In this document: positions 8,764 to 16,669 of the stretch, piece after piece | How the letters are laid out: each line of letters starts with the position of its first letter | Numbering within the stretch: position 1 is the first letter of the stretch | Source: Paraburkholderia ultramafica | GTDB lineage: Bacteria; Pseudomonadota; Gammaproteobacteria; Burkholderiales; Burkholderiaceae | Reading direction: 5' to 3' | Assembly (NCBI RefSeq): GCF_902859915.1 | Contig: NZ_CADIKK010000023.1 | Coordinates: 1 to 64,000 of the forward strand | Length of the DNA stretch: 64,000 nucleotides | Notes under the pieces: model-generated | Told to the model about the DNA's origin: nothing | The model's input: the letters and a program-made list of their open reading frames with translations, nothing else | The model's database searches: none | Made by a program: the position numbers and the translations under genes

Positions 8764-9825
8764 CTAGGAAGCCGCGTCTGCAAGATCTATCTCGACCCGG
8801 CGATTCGGTGCGAGGCATCGTACCAATTCGTCGCGCTTCGTTTGCCGGCAGTCGACCCGCTGATTCGCGCTGCCTTGACCCTGCACAATAATCGGCAAGG
8901 TCACGCCACGCGTTCGCAGATACTGCTCAATGGTTCGCGCACGCAGCAACGACAGGCGCCGGTTGTATGCGTCGCCGCCGAGGCGGTCGGTGTAGCCGGT
9001 AATCTTCAGCTCGCGCGTGGCCGGCACCTTCTTCAGATCGATTGCCACCGCATTGAGCCGGAGCTTGCCGCCGGGCAGTATCGCGGCGGTGTCGGAGCCG
9101 TCGAAACGGAACAGCGAGTCGGCCCGCAGCGTGATTTTTTGCGGCGACGCTGCAGCCAGTGCCGACACGGACATTTGACCAGCCTGCTTGCATTGCAACG
9201 CTGTTTCCGCCGACTTGCGCAAGTTCTCCCGTACCTCGGGCAAGCGCTTCTCCGCGTTGGAAAAGCCGCGGGTCCACGCGTCATGCCCGGCCTGCATCAG
9301 TTCGACTTCGGCGCACGCGAGCGGCGGCTGTGCCTGGGGACAATGAACCACGGCGGAGTCGGCCTTGATCGCATTGACGATATTCCACAGATCGGGGCGC
9401 ACCGTGGACACGGTACGTAGCGTGGGATTGACAGCGGAGATCGGCGTGCCGCGCTCGAGGCTCATCGTGATCATCGCCGCCTGGCCGATCGCTTCTTCGA
9501 CGAAGCCCCAGTCGTCATGCGCGTCGCGCGCCTGGCGGGCGGCATCGATCCAGCATTGGGCCTTCGCGTGGAAATAGTCGGTCTTTTCGCCCGACACCTG
9601 ATCGAGCCGCGCCTGCAACGACGCCAACATGGCGCGCGTGCCCTTGATCGACGCGTAGGTGTTGATCCATTGCGGGTTGGCCGCGCCCGCGGCTTCGTTC
9701 TGAGTGGCGCCGAGGCCGGTTTTCAGCACGCTCGGGTCTTCGATGCCGAGCCGTTCACGCGCGGCATGGTCCGCGCAGCCGGTTAAGGCCAACGCGCACA
9801 CCAGCGTCGTTAGCGGGAATTTCAT
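8764..9825 (-). CDS. OmpA-family outer-membrane lipoprotein
   Basis: This 353-residue protein has a lipoprotein signal peptide, MKFPLTTLVCALALTGC, with the lipidated Cys at 17. The middle region (about 20-225) is unrecognised and Cys-containing. The C-terminal OmpA-like peptidoglycan-binding domain (about 230-350) shows ITLRADSLFRFDGSD, LKITGYTDRLGGDAYNRRLS, a long helix with RARTIEQYLRTRG, and APNRRVEID. These proteins tether the outer membrane to peptidoglycan. It precedes the BvgA-like regulator by 114 bases on the same strand and may belong to the same transcription unit or be its target; the sequence does not decide. Confidence 0.88.
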   Translation of the reverse strand: MKFPLTTLVCALALTGCADHAARERLGIEDPSVLKTGLGATQNEAAGAANPQWINTYASIKGTRAMLASLQARLDQVSGEKTDYFHAKAQCWIDAARQARDAHDDWGFVEEAIGQAAMITMSLERGTPISAVNPTLRTVSTVRPDLWNIVNAIKADSAVVHCPQAQPPLACAEVELMQAGHDAWTRGFSNAEKRLPEVRENLRKSAETALQCKQAGQMSVSALAAASPQKITLRADSLFRFDGSDTAAILPGGKLRLNAVAIDLKKVPATRELKITGYTDRLGGDAYNRRLSLLRARTIEQYLRTRGVTLPIIVQGQGSANQRVDCRQTKRDELVRCLAPNRRVEIDLADAAS

Positions 9826-9963
9826 GGCCTGTCTGCGCCGAGCGCATTGTTTTAAATAAGGCTCAGAGTATGCAGACCCGCGGACCCATCGGGAATGGGA
9901 ACATTCTTAGAATCGCGTCAGAGAATTTGCCGATCACGACGCAGGCCGGGAAGCGGCTGTCAT

Positions 9964-9989
9964 CCCCGCTTTTAATCCCCGCTTTTAAT
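9964..9989. repeat. Two tandem copies of a 13-mer
   Basis: CCCCGCTTTTAAT occurs twice head to tail in the 182-base gap between the OmpA-like lipoprotein and the ABC permease. No function is apparent. Confidence 0.85.
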
Positions 9990-10007
9990 CCCCTCTCACG
10001 GCCCCGC

Positions 10008-10847
10008 TCAAGCCCTGACCGCCCGCGCGGCATTGCGCCCCCGCAGCCATTCGAGCGCCAGCAACAGGCACGTCGAGAAGACGATCAGAATCGTGGCCAA
10101 CGCGGCAATGGTCGGGCTGATGTTCTCGCGGATGCCCGTGAACATTTGCCGCGGCAACGTGGTTTGATCCGCGCCCGCGAGGAACAGCGTCACGACCACT
10201 TCGTCGAATGAAGTCGCGAACGCGAACAGCGCGCCCGAAATCACGCCCGGCGCGATCACCGGCAAGGTGATGCGGAAGAACGTCTTCACCGGATTCGCAC
10301 CCAGCGACAGACTCGCGCGCACCAGGTTGTAGTTGAAACCCTGTAGCGTGGCCGCCACCGTCGTCACGACGAAGGGCACGCCGAGCGACGCATGCGCGAG
10401 GATCAGGCCGATATAGGTATTGGCGAGTCCCAGCGGCGCAAAGAACAGATACATGCCGACGGCGACCACCACCACCGGCACGATCATCGGCGAGATCAGG
10501 ATCGCCATCAACAGGCCTTTGCCGCGGAAGTTCGCCTTGGTCAACCCGATCGCCGCCAGCGTGCCGAGCACGGTCGCGACCACCGTCGCCGACGGCGCGA
10601 CAATGAAGCTGTTCTTCGCGGCCATGCGCCACTCACTGGACGCGATCAGGTTCTGATACCAGCGCAGCGACCAGCCCGGAATCGGATACACCAGGAACGT
10701 GCTCGACGAAAACGACAGCGGCACGATCGCCATCACGGGCAGAATCAGGTACAGCAGCGTCAGCACGACCAGCACGCGCAGCGCGAAATACCACACGCGT
10801 TCGACCAGCGACGTATGCGGTGCGAACAGGGGCTTGGCAAGTTTCAT
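10008..10847 (-). CDS. ABC transporter inner-membrane permease, PotC-like
   Basis: This 279-residue protein has about six hydrophobic helices and the binding-protein-dependent permease signature. The EAA loop is seen as ATLQGFNYNLVRASLSLGAN near 165-184, followed by KTFFRITLPVIAPG. Family members of the PotC type form the second permease of spermidine/putrescine and related amino-compound importers. It begins 15 bases after the first permease gene ends, so the two are co-translated from one operon. Substrate cannot be read from the permease itself. Confidence 0.9.
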   Translation of the reverse strand: MKLAKPLFAPHTSLVERVWYFALRVLVVLTLLYLILPVMAIVPLSFSSSTFLVYPIPGWSLRWYQNLIASSEWRMAAKNSFIVAPSATVVATVLGTLAAIGLTKANFRGKGLLMAILISPMIVPVVVVAVGMYLFFAPLGLANTYIGLILAHASLGVPFVVTTVAATLQGFNYNLVRASLSLGANPVKTFFRITLPVIAPGVISGALFAFATSFDEVVVTLFLAGADQTTLPRQMFTGIRENISPTIAALATILIVFSTCLLLALEWLRGRNAARAVRA

Positions 10848-10862
10848 CGCAGTCGGCTCCGT

Positions 10863-12140
10863 TCAGCCCAGGCTCAATGACGAACGCGTGAAGCGTCCGT
10901 AAATCACGTACAGCACGAGCGTCGCGGCCAGCAGCAAACCGCCGAGCGCGCACGCCATACCCCAGTTGATCGTCACGTTGGTGAAGTACGCGACGTAGTA
11001 GCTGACCATCTGATCGTTCGGACCGCCGAGCAACGCCGGCGTGATGTAGTAGCCGATCGCCAGAATGAACACCAGCAGCGCGCCCGCGCCGACGCCAGGA
11101 TAAGTTTGCGGCACGTACACGCGCCAGAACGCGGCGAACGGATGGCTGCCGAGCGACACCGCAGCGCGTTGATAAGTGGGCGGAATCGACTTCATCACGC
11201 TATACAGCGGCAGGATCATGAATGGCAGCAGAATGTGCGTCATCGAAATGTACACGCCGGTCCGGTTGAACAGCAGCGCGAGCGGATCATGCAGCAGGCC
11301 GCTTGCGAGCAGCGCTTTGTTCACCAGCCCTTCGCTTTGCAGAATGACGATCCACGCGGCAACCCGCACAAGGATCGACGTCCAGAACGGGATCAGCACG
11401 AGAATCATCACCAGATTCGCGCGCCGCTCGGACAGCGTCGAAATCCAGTATGCGAGCGGATAGCCGAGCAGCAGCGTGAAAAAGGTCACCGCCGCGCCGA
11501 TCACGAAAGTGCGGCTGAACACCTTGAGATAGATCTGCTGATCGGGATCGGTCGGGACGATGCGGCCGAACGCGTCCTGCTTGTGATCCAGAGAAGCCAG
11601 CAGATAGAACGGCGAAAACGTGCTGGCGTTTTTCGCAATGGCCTGCCAATACGCGATGTCGTTCCAGCGTTCGTCGAGTTCGACGAATTTCGCGCGCAGC
11701 TGGGCGGGCGTCAGTTGCTGGGGCTGGCTGTTGTCGTCGACGAACGGCATGGCACGCGCGGACTTGGCGACCAGCGAGCGATAACCGGGAATTTCCACGT
11801 TGAGGCGCCGCGCTAGCGCGCCCATGCCGTCGCTGTCGGCGATCTTCGTGAGGTCGGTCGCGAGCGCGACATATGCGGCATCCGGCGGCGGCGTCCTGCG
11901 ATCCCAGCCGCTCAATGCGCTCAGCGTATGCGGCAAGGCGTTGGCGACTTCGGGATTCTGCGCGGCGCGCGTCAACAGCGCGCCGATCGGCACGACGAAG
12001 ATCAGCAGCAGAAAGATCGCGAGCGGCGCGATCAGCAGCAGCGCCATCGCTCGCTTTCTGGATTCCGCGGCCTTCAGTTCGCGCTTGAGCCGGCCGGTTG
12101 AATCAGGCGTTGAATCGGCGGCAATCGTCATCGTGGTCAC
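10863..12140 (-). CDS. ABC transporter inner-membrane permease, PotB-like, with enlarged first periplasmic loop
   Basis: This 425-residue protein is longer than typical PotB (about 280). An N-terminal helix near 32-55 (ALLLIAPLAIFLLLIFVVPI) is followed by an insert of about 150 residues before the transport core. The core starts around 200 with FVIGAAVTFFTLLLGYPLAY and includes the EAA-type loop RAAVSLGSHPFAAFWRVYVP near 330-349. The large loop probably faces the periplasm and resembles permeases of the polyamine/opine-type subfamily with extended loops. It lies downstream of the binding-protein gene across a 158-base gap that contains a strong palindrome (12150-12196). Confidence 0.9.
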   Translation of the reverse strand: MTTMTIAADSTPDSTGRLKRELKAAESRKRAMALLLIAPLAIFLLLIFVVPIGALLTRAAQNPEVANALPHTLSALSGWDRRTPPPDAAYVALATDLTKIADSDGMGALARRLNVEIPGYRSLVAKSARAMPFVDDNSQPQQLTPAQLRAKFVELDERWNDIAYWQAIAKNASTFSPFYLLASLDHKQDAFGRIVPTDPDQQIYLKVFSRTFVIGAAVTFFTLLLGYPLAYWISTLSERRANLVMILVLIPFWTSILVRVAAWIVILQSEGLVNKALLASGLLHDPLALLFNRTGVYISMTHILLPFMILPLYSVMKSIPPTYQRAAVSLGSHPFAAFWRVYVPQTYPGVGAGALLVFILAIGYYITPALLGGPNDQMVSYYVAYFTNVTINWGMACALGGLLLAATLVLYVIYGRFTRSSLSLG

Positions 12141-12149
12141 ACCTGTCTC

Positions 12150-12196
12150 CTGTCGGCTGGAGTTAGCGCTTCAGCGCTTACTCCAGCCCCATGCAC
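12150..12196. repeat. REP-like palindromic element between binding-protein and permease genes
   Basis: Arms at 12155-12170 and 12173-12188 pair in 15 of 16 positions around a 2-nt loop, preceded by CTGTC and followed by CCCATGCA. The same architecture recurs in the array at 14589-14935 with different but complementary arm sequences. It occupies the intercistronic gap of the ABC operon. A stabilising or polarity-setting RNA hairpin, as known for the REP in malE-malF, is a reasonable inference. Confidence 0.85.
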
Positions 12197-12298
12197 CATC
12201 CCGCGCGCCTCCAGCTTCGGCCATGCGCGCGCGTTTCATTACATCGATACAGCGCGGCTTCACTCACCGTGTATCCGCGCCCTCTCACACCAACCCGC

Positions 12299-13348
12299 TT
12301 ACTTCGAAGCCCACGACGAAAACCGCTGCTCCAGCTCATCGCCATGATCGGTCCAGAACGCGAGATTCTGCAGCACCGCGTTCTTGCCATTAGCCGGCGA
12401 ATTCGGCAGATTCGCGAGCGTCTTCGCGTCGAGCGACTTGATCGCGATCACGTTCACCGGCCCATACGCGATGTTGTGCGCGTAGTCCTGCTGCGGCTTC
12501 GACGAAAGCGAATAGGCGATGTACTTCTCCGCCAGCGCCTTGTTCGGCGAGCCCTTCGGAATCGCCCAATAGTCGAGGTCGTAGATGCTGCCGTTCCACA
12601 CCACCTTGAGGTTCTTGCCTTCCTTCTGCGCGGCGTCGATCCGGCCGTTATACGCGGTGGACATCACCACGTCGCCCGCGACGAGAAACTGCGGCGGCTG
12701 CGCGCCCGCTTCCCACCACTGGATGTTCGGCTTCAGCTCGTCGAGCTTCTTGAACGCGCGGTCCTGGCCTTCCTTGGTGGCGAGCACCTTGTAGACGTCC
12801 TTCGGCGGCACGCCGTCGGCCATCAGCGCGAATTCGAGGTTGTAGCGCGCGCCCTTGCGCATCGCGCGCTTGCCCGGGAATTTCTTGACGTCCCAGAAAT
12901 CGGCCCAGCCGTTCGGCGCGGTTTTCAGCTTGTCGGCGTTATATGCGAGCGCCGTCGACCACACGAAGAAGCCGACGCCGCAAGTCTGCGGCGCTTCAGG
13001 AATCAGATCGGACTTCTTGCCGATCTTCGACCAGTCGAGCTTCTCATACAGCCCTTCATCGCAGCCGCGGCCGATGTCGCCCGACTCGACTTCCACCACG
13101 TCCCAGTTGACATGCTTGGCTTCGACCATCGCCTTCACTTTGGCCTGCTCGCCGTTGTATTCGACGGCCGTCACCTTATTGCCGGTTTGCGACTCGAACG
13201 GCTGGTTGAAGGCGAGCTTTTGCGCGTCGCCATTCGCGCCGCCGAAGTTGACGACCGTCAGTTCGGCTGCCTTGACTTGCGCGGCGCCCAGCGCGAGCGC
13301 GACAGCACCGACAGCGATGGCGCAGCGCGATTTCCCGATCTTGCTCAT
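12299..13348 (-). CDS. Periplasmic substrate-binding protein, PotD-like
   Basis: The product has 349 residues from ATG 13348. This start is chosen because AAAGGAGA lies nine bases upstream, while the longer frame to 13381 adds an unsupported 11 residues. The Sec signal peptide is MSKIGKSRCAIAVGAVALAL with cleavage after QVKAA. The mature protein is a type-2 periplasmic binding fold with ELTVVNFGGANGDAQ, WDVVEVESGDIGRGCDEG, WADFWDVKKFPGKRAMRKGA and DLDYWAIPKGSPNKALAEKY. These features fit spermidine/putrescine-type binding proteins. It delivers substrate to the two downstream permeases. A polyamine, GABA or related amine is likely, but the exact ligand is unproven. Confidence 0.9.
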   Translation of the reverse strand: MSKIGKSRCAIAVGAVALALGAAQVKAAELTVVNFGGANGDAQKLAFNQPFESQTGNKVTAVEYNGEQAKVKAMVEAKHVNWDVVEVESGDIGRGCDEGLYEKLDWSKIGKKSDLIPEAPQTCGVGFFVWSTALAYNADKLKTAPNGWADFWDVKKFPGKRAMRKGARYNLEFALMADGVPPKDVYKVLATKEGQDRAFKKLDELKPNIQWWEAGAQPPQFLVAGDVVMSTAYNGRIDAAQKEGKNLKVVWNGSIYDLDYWAIPKGSPNKALAEKYIAYSLSSKPQQDYAHNIAYGPVNVIAIKSLDAKTLANLPNSPANGKNAVLQNLAFWTDHGDELEQRFSSWASK

Positions 13349-13468
13349 GGTGTGTTGCTCTCCTTTGGTGGTTTGCATCAAGCTGAGTACAGTGCAACGT
13401 TGTTATGTGCTGCTTATCTGCGGCCAAGCTGCGCTGCCCGCGTCGAACCCATTACGGGTTTAACGCGT

Positions 13469-14575
13469 TCACGCCCCTGCGAACACCCGCAGATGCTCGG
13501 GCGCGAACTCCAGTGCGACCGGCGCGCCGGGCGCGAAACTGTCGAGTGCGTCGGTGCCGAGCGGCACCTTGACGAAGCACTCGTCCTGCTGCGGCAAGCC
13601 GCAGCGCATGCGCACGTGGTCGCCGAAATAGATCAGCCCGCGTGCTTCACCGCTGAGCGCGTTGGCGCCGGATCGCGCGAGGCCGTTGGTCAGGTTGGCG
13701 AGCTTCATGCGCTCGGGCCGGATGCAGGCGATCGCCGGCGAGCCCGCCCGCGCGCCGCCGATATTGCGTCCCGTCAGGCGCGTGCCGTCGCTCAGATGAA
13801 ACTCGCAATACTCGCCTTCGACATTCGCGATCGTGCCGCGCAGCTTGTTGCTGTCGCCGATGAAGTTCGCGACGAACTCATTGCATGGCGACTCGTACAA
13901 CCGGTCGACGGTGTCGAGCTGCTGCACGATGCCTTTGTCGAACACGGCGACGCGGTCGGACATGGTGAGCGCCTCGCCCTGATCGTGCGTGACGTACACG
14001 AAGGTGACGCCGAGCTTCTCGTGCAATGATTTAAGTTCGTACTGCATGTGTTCGCGCAACTGTTTATCGAGTGCGCCGAGCGGCTCGTCCATCAGCACGA
14101 GCTTCGGTTCGAACACCAGCGCCCGCGCGAGCGCGATGCGCTGCTGCTGGCCGCCGGAAAGCTGTGCGGGATAGCGCTTCGCGAAGCTCTCCATGCGTAC
14201 CATCTTCAGCGCGTTATTCGTGCGATGGGCACGCTCTTCGGCCGAGAGCTTGCGCACCGTCAACGGATACGCCACGTTCTGCTCGACCGTCAGATGCGGA
14301 AACAGCGCGTAGTTCTGGAACACCATGCCGATGTTGCGCTTATGCGGCGGCACCGTATTGAGCAGCGTGCCGTCGAGCCAGATTTCGCCGCCGGTGGGAA
14401 ATTCAAAGCCCGCCAGCATCATCAGACAGGTGGTTTTGCCCGAGCCGGACGGCCCGAGCAGCGTCAGGAATTCGCCCTGATAGATATCCAGATCGAGTTG
14501 TTTGACGACCAGCGTTTCGCCGTCGTACGTTTTGCGTACACCTCGAAAGCTGACGATCACGTCATCGGTTTTCAT
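13469..14575 (-). CDS. ABC transporter ATPase, PotA-like
   Basis: This 368-residue protein has Walker A GPSGSGKTT near 41-49, signature LSGGQQQR near 139, Walker B LVLMDEP near 159, and the switch His in VTHDQGEAL near 197. A C-terminal TOBE-type beta domain (about 240-365) is typical of PotA/UgpC-like ATPases. ATG 14575 follows AGAGGAGA nine bases upstream. It is the first gene of the importer operon. Its leader, if transcribed from the divergent promoter region near 15000, would contain the entire palindromic repeat array at 14589-14935. Confidence 0.93.
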   Translation of the reverse strand: MKTDDVIVSFRGVRKTYDGETLVVKQLDLDIYQGEFLTLLGPSGSGKTTCLMMLAGFEFPTGGEIWLDGTLLNTVPPHKRNIGMVFQNYALFPHLTVEQNVAYPLTVRKLSAEERAHRTNNALKMVRMESFAKRYPAQLSGGQQQRIALARALVFEPKLVLMDEPLGALDKQLREHMQYELKSLHEKLGVTFVYVTHDQGEALTMSDRVAVFDKGIVQQLDTVDRLYESPCNEFVANFIGDSNKLRGTIANVEGEYCEFHLSDGTRLTGRNIGGARAGSPAIACIRPERMKLANLTNGLARSGANALSGEARGLIYFGDHVRMRCGLPQQDECFVKVPLGTDALDSFAPGAPVALEFAPEHLRVFAGA

Positions 14576-14588
14576 ACCCTCGTCTCCT

Positions 14589-14935
14589 CTGTCGATCGGA
14601 GTTAGTGCTTCAGCTGTCGGCCGGAGTTAGTGCTTTAGCACTTACTCCGGGCCCATGCAAAGCTCTTACTCCGATCCCATGCAAAGCTGTCGACCAGAGT
14701 TAGCGCTTTAGCGCTTACTCTGGTCCCATGCAAAGCTGTCGATCGGAGTTAGTGCTTCAGCTGTCGGCCGGAGTTAGTGCTTTAGCACTTACTCCGGGCC
14801 CATGCAAAGCTCTTACTCCGATCCCATGCAAAGCTGTCGACCAGAGTTAGCGCTTAAGCTCTTAGTCTGGTCCCATGCAAAGCTGTCGATCGGAGTGTTT
14901 ACGCTTCAGTGCTTACCCCGATCCCATGCAAGATG
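14589..14935. repeat. Tandem array of nested REP-like palindromes, 147-bp period
   Basis: Two full 147-bp units (14589-14735, 14736-14882) and a partial third (14883-14935) lie just upstream of the potA-like gene. Each full unit holds element A left arm (14589-14613), a complete nested element B (14614-14662), element A right arm (14663-14686) and a complete element D (14687-14735); the second copy repeats this at 14736-14882. Every element has the plan CTGTCG, arm, short loop, complementary arm, CCCATGCAA. Arms differ between elements but change on both sides together (GACCAGAG/CTCTGGTC, GATCGGAG/CTCCGATC), and internal junctions read AGCT. The 480-base region 14576-15055 contains no convincing gene. 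Confidence 0.92.
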
Positions 14936-15011
14936 GTTGCTGCGCTCCAGCACACTCCCGCCGCGTGGCAGCGGGATTGCATCGATTGCGTGGCTCACTA
15001 TAGACCGTTAC

Positions 15012-15053
15012 GGTTCTACAATATGGAACCATTTCATTATTCCGGATAGAACC
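15012..15053 (+). promoter_or_regulatory. Candidate operator of the MocR-type regulator
   Basis: Three copies of a 7-base half-site occur just upstream of the regulator start: GGTTCTA at 15012-15018, TGGAACC at 15024-15030 and TAGAACC at 15047-15053. The last two are direct repeats 23 bases apart, and the first is inverted. MocR/GabR-type regulators typically bind direct repeats between divergent genes, so this placement fits. Binding is inferred, not shown. Confidence 0.5.
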
Positions 15054-15055
15054 AC

Positions 15056-16603
15056 TTGGACACTGTGATCTTGTCGGACTGGCTCGCCGCACGGCTCGAC
15101 CGCGGCGCCGCCGAACCGGTCTACAGGCAGACGTTGCGGCTGATGCAGCAGGCCATCCTGACCAGCCAGCTGCCGCCGGGCACCAAGCTGCCCAGTTCGC
15201 GCACGCTCGCCGAGGACCTCGGCATCGCGCGCAATACGGTGCTGCACGTCTACGACCAGCTAACCGCTGAAGGCTATGTGATCTCGACCACCGGCAGCGG
15301 CACCTATGTCGCCGACACGCGGCCGGACACGGCCGCGATGAACGCGCGCAAGCAGCCGGCGGTGGCGGGCGTCGCCGCGCAAGCCCAGTTGATTGGGGAA
15401 ATCCCGAAGCCGCCCAAACGCGATCAGAGCGACCTGTCGAAGCGCGGACGCCGCCTGATCGACCAGGCCGGCGTGTCCGCGAAACAGTGGGGCGCGTTCA
15501 TGCCGGGCGTGCCCGACGTCGCGGAATTTCCGGCGCGCACGTGGAGCCGCCTGCAGGCGCGCTTGTGGAAGGAAGCCAATCCCGATCTGCTCACCTATGC
15601 GCCCGGCGGCGGCTACCGGCCCTTGCGGCGAGCGCTGTCGGACTATCTGCGGGTGGCGCGCTCGGTGAATTGCACGCCGGACCAGATCATCATCACCACG
15701 GGCATCCATCAATCGATCGATCTGGCGGTGCGTTTATTGACCGACGTCGGCGATCGCGCGTGGGTCGAGGAGCCGTGCTATTGGGGCGCGCGCAGTGTGC
15801 TGCAATCGTCGGGGGTCACGCTGGTGCCGGTGCCGGTGGACGACGAAGGTCTGAATCCGCGCGAACAGGATCTGCAACAGCCGCCGCGTCTCGCGCTCGT
15901 CACGCCGTCGCATCAATACCCGCTCGGCATGGTGATGAGCCTCGCGCGCCGCCGCACGCTGCTCGAATACGCGCGCCAGCACAACGTGTGGATCATCGAG
16001 GACGACTACGACAGCGAGTTCCGCTACGGCAGCCGTCCGCTCGCATCGCTGCAAGGACTCGACGAGGCCGGCCAGGTGATCTACGTGGGCAGCCTCGGGA
16101 AGATGCTGTTTCCCGGACTGCGGATCGGCTACATGATCGCGCCGGAGCATCTGGTGGATTCGTTTCGCACCGGCGTCGCGGAGTTGTACCGCGAGGGCCA
16201 GTTGATGCAGCAGGCGGTGATGACCGACTTCATCATGGACGGCCATCTCACGTCGCACGTTCGGCGCATGCGGGCGCTGTACGGCGAACGCCGGCAGATT
16301 CTGATCGACGCGATCACCGCGCGCTTCGGCAGCGAACTGCCGGTGATGGGCGACGAGGCCGGTCTGCACCTGGTGCTCGGCCTGCCGGATCACGCGAACG
16401 ATCGCGCGGTGACAGCCGCCGCTTACGATGCCGGCGTGATCGTGCGCCCGCTCGCGAGCTACTACAGCACCGACACGCCGCCGCGGCGCGGACTGCTGCT
16501 CGGCTATGCGTGCGTCGCGAACGAGAAGATCGGTCCCGCGTTCGACACACTCGCGCGCGTGATCGAGCAAACCGCGTTGAAGGTGCCGACGCGCGCCGCC
16601 TGA
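15056..16603 (+). CDS. MocR/PdxR-family transcriptional regulator (GntR wHTH fused to aminotransferase fold)
   Basis: This 515-residue protein has an N-terminal GntR winged helix (about 20-85, LPPGTKLPSSRTLAEDLGIA and NTVLHVYDQLTAEGYV). A linker and then a class-I aminotransferase-like domain follow (about 135-505). The PLP-binding lysine is Lys349 in SLGKMLFPGLRIGY, and the cofactor Asp/Tyr context is seen in IIEDDYDSEFRY. Such regulators sense PLP adducts of amines and amino acids. Divergence from a PotABCD-like importer suggests it controls that operon. The start is uncertain between TTG 15056 and GTG 15065, since no strong ribosome site precedes either. Confidence 0.9.
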   Translation: MDTVILSDWLAARLDRGAAEPVYRQTLRLMQQAILTSQLPPGTKLPSSRTLAEDLGIARNTVLHVYDQLTAEGYVISTTGSGTYVADTRPDTAAMNARKQPAVAGVAAQAQLIGEIPKPPKRDQSDLSKRGRRLIDQAGVSAKQWGAFMPGVPDVAEFPARTWSRLQARLWKEANPDLLTYAPGGGYRPLRRALSDYLRVARSVNCTPDQIIITTGIHQSIDLAVRLLTDVGDRAWVEEPCYWGARSVLQSSGVTLVPVPVDDEGLNPREQDLQQPPRLALVTPSHQYPLGMVMSLARRRTLLEYARQHNVWIIEDDYDSEFRYGSRPLASLQGLDEAGQVIYVGSLGKMLFPGLRIGYMIAPEHLVDSFRTGVAELYREGQLMQQAVMTDFIMDGHLTSHVRRMRALYGERRQILIDAITARFGSELPVMGDEAGLHLVLGLPDHANDRAVTAAAYDAGVIVRPLASYYSTDTPPRRGLLLGYACVANEKIGPAFDTLARVIEQTALKVPTRAA

Positions 16604-16669
16604 GCGGCTCAGATCGCACGCCGCGCGCATGATGCCAGGCGCGCGGCGTTACGAGAGCCGGTCACACCG

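Noticed and set aside
14589..14935. CRISPR-like appearance of the repeat array
   Set aside because: Repeats are long palindromic modules with a 147-bp period and no unique spacers, and there are no cas genes.
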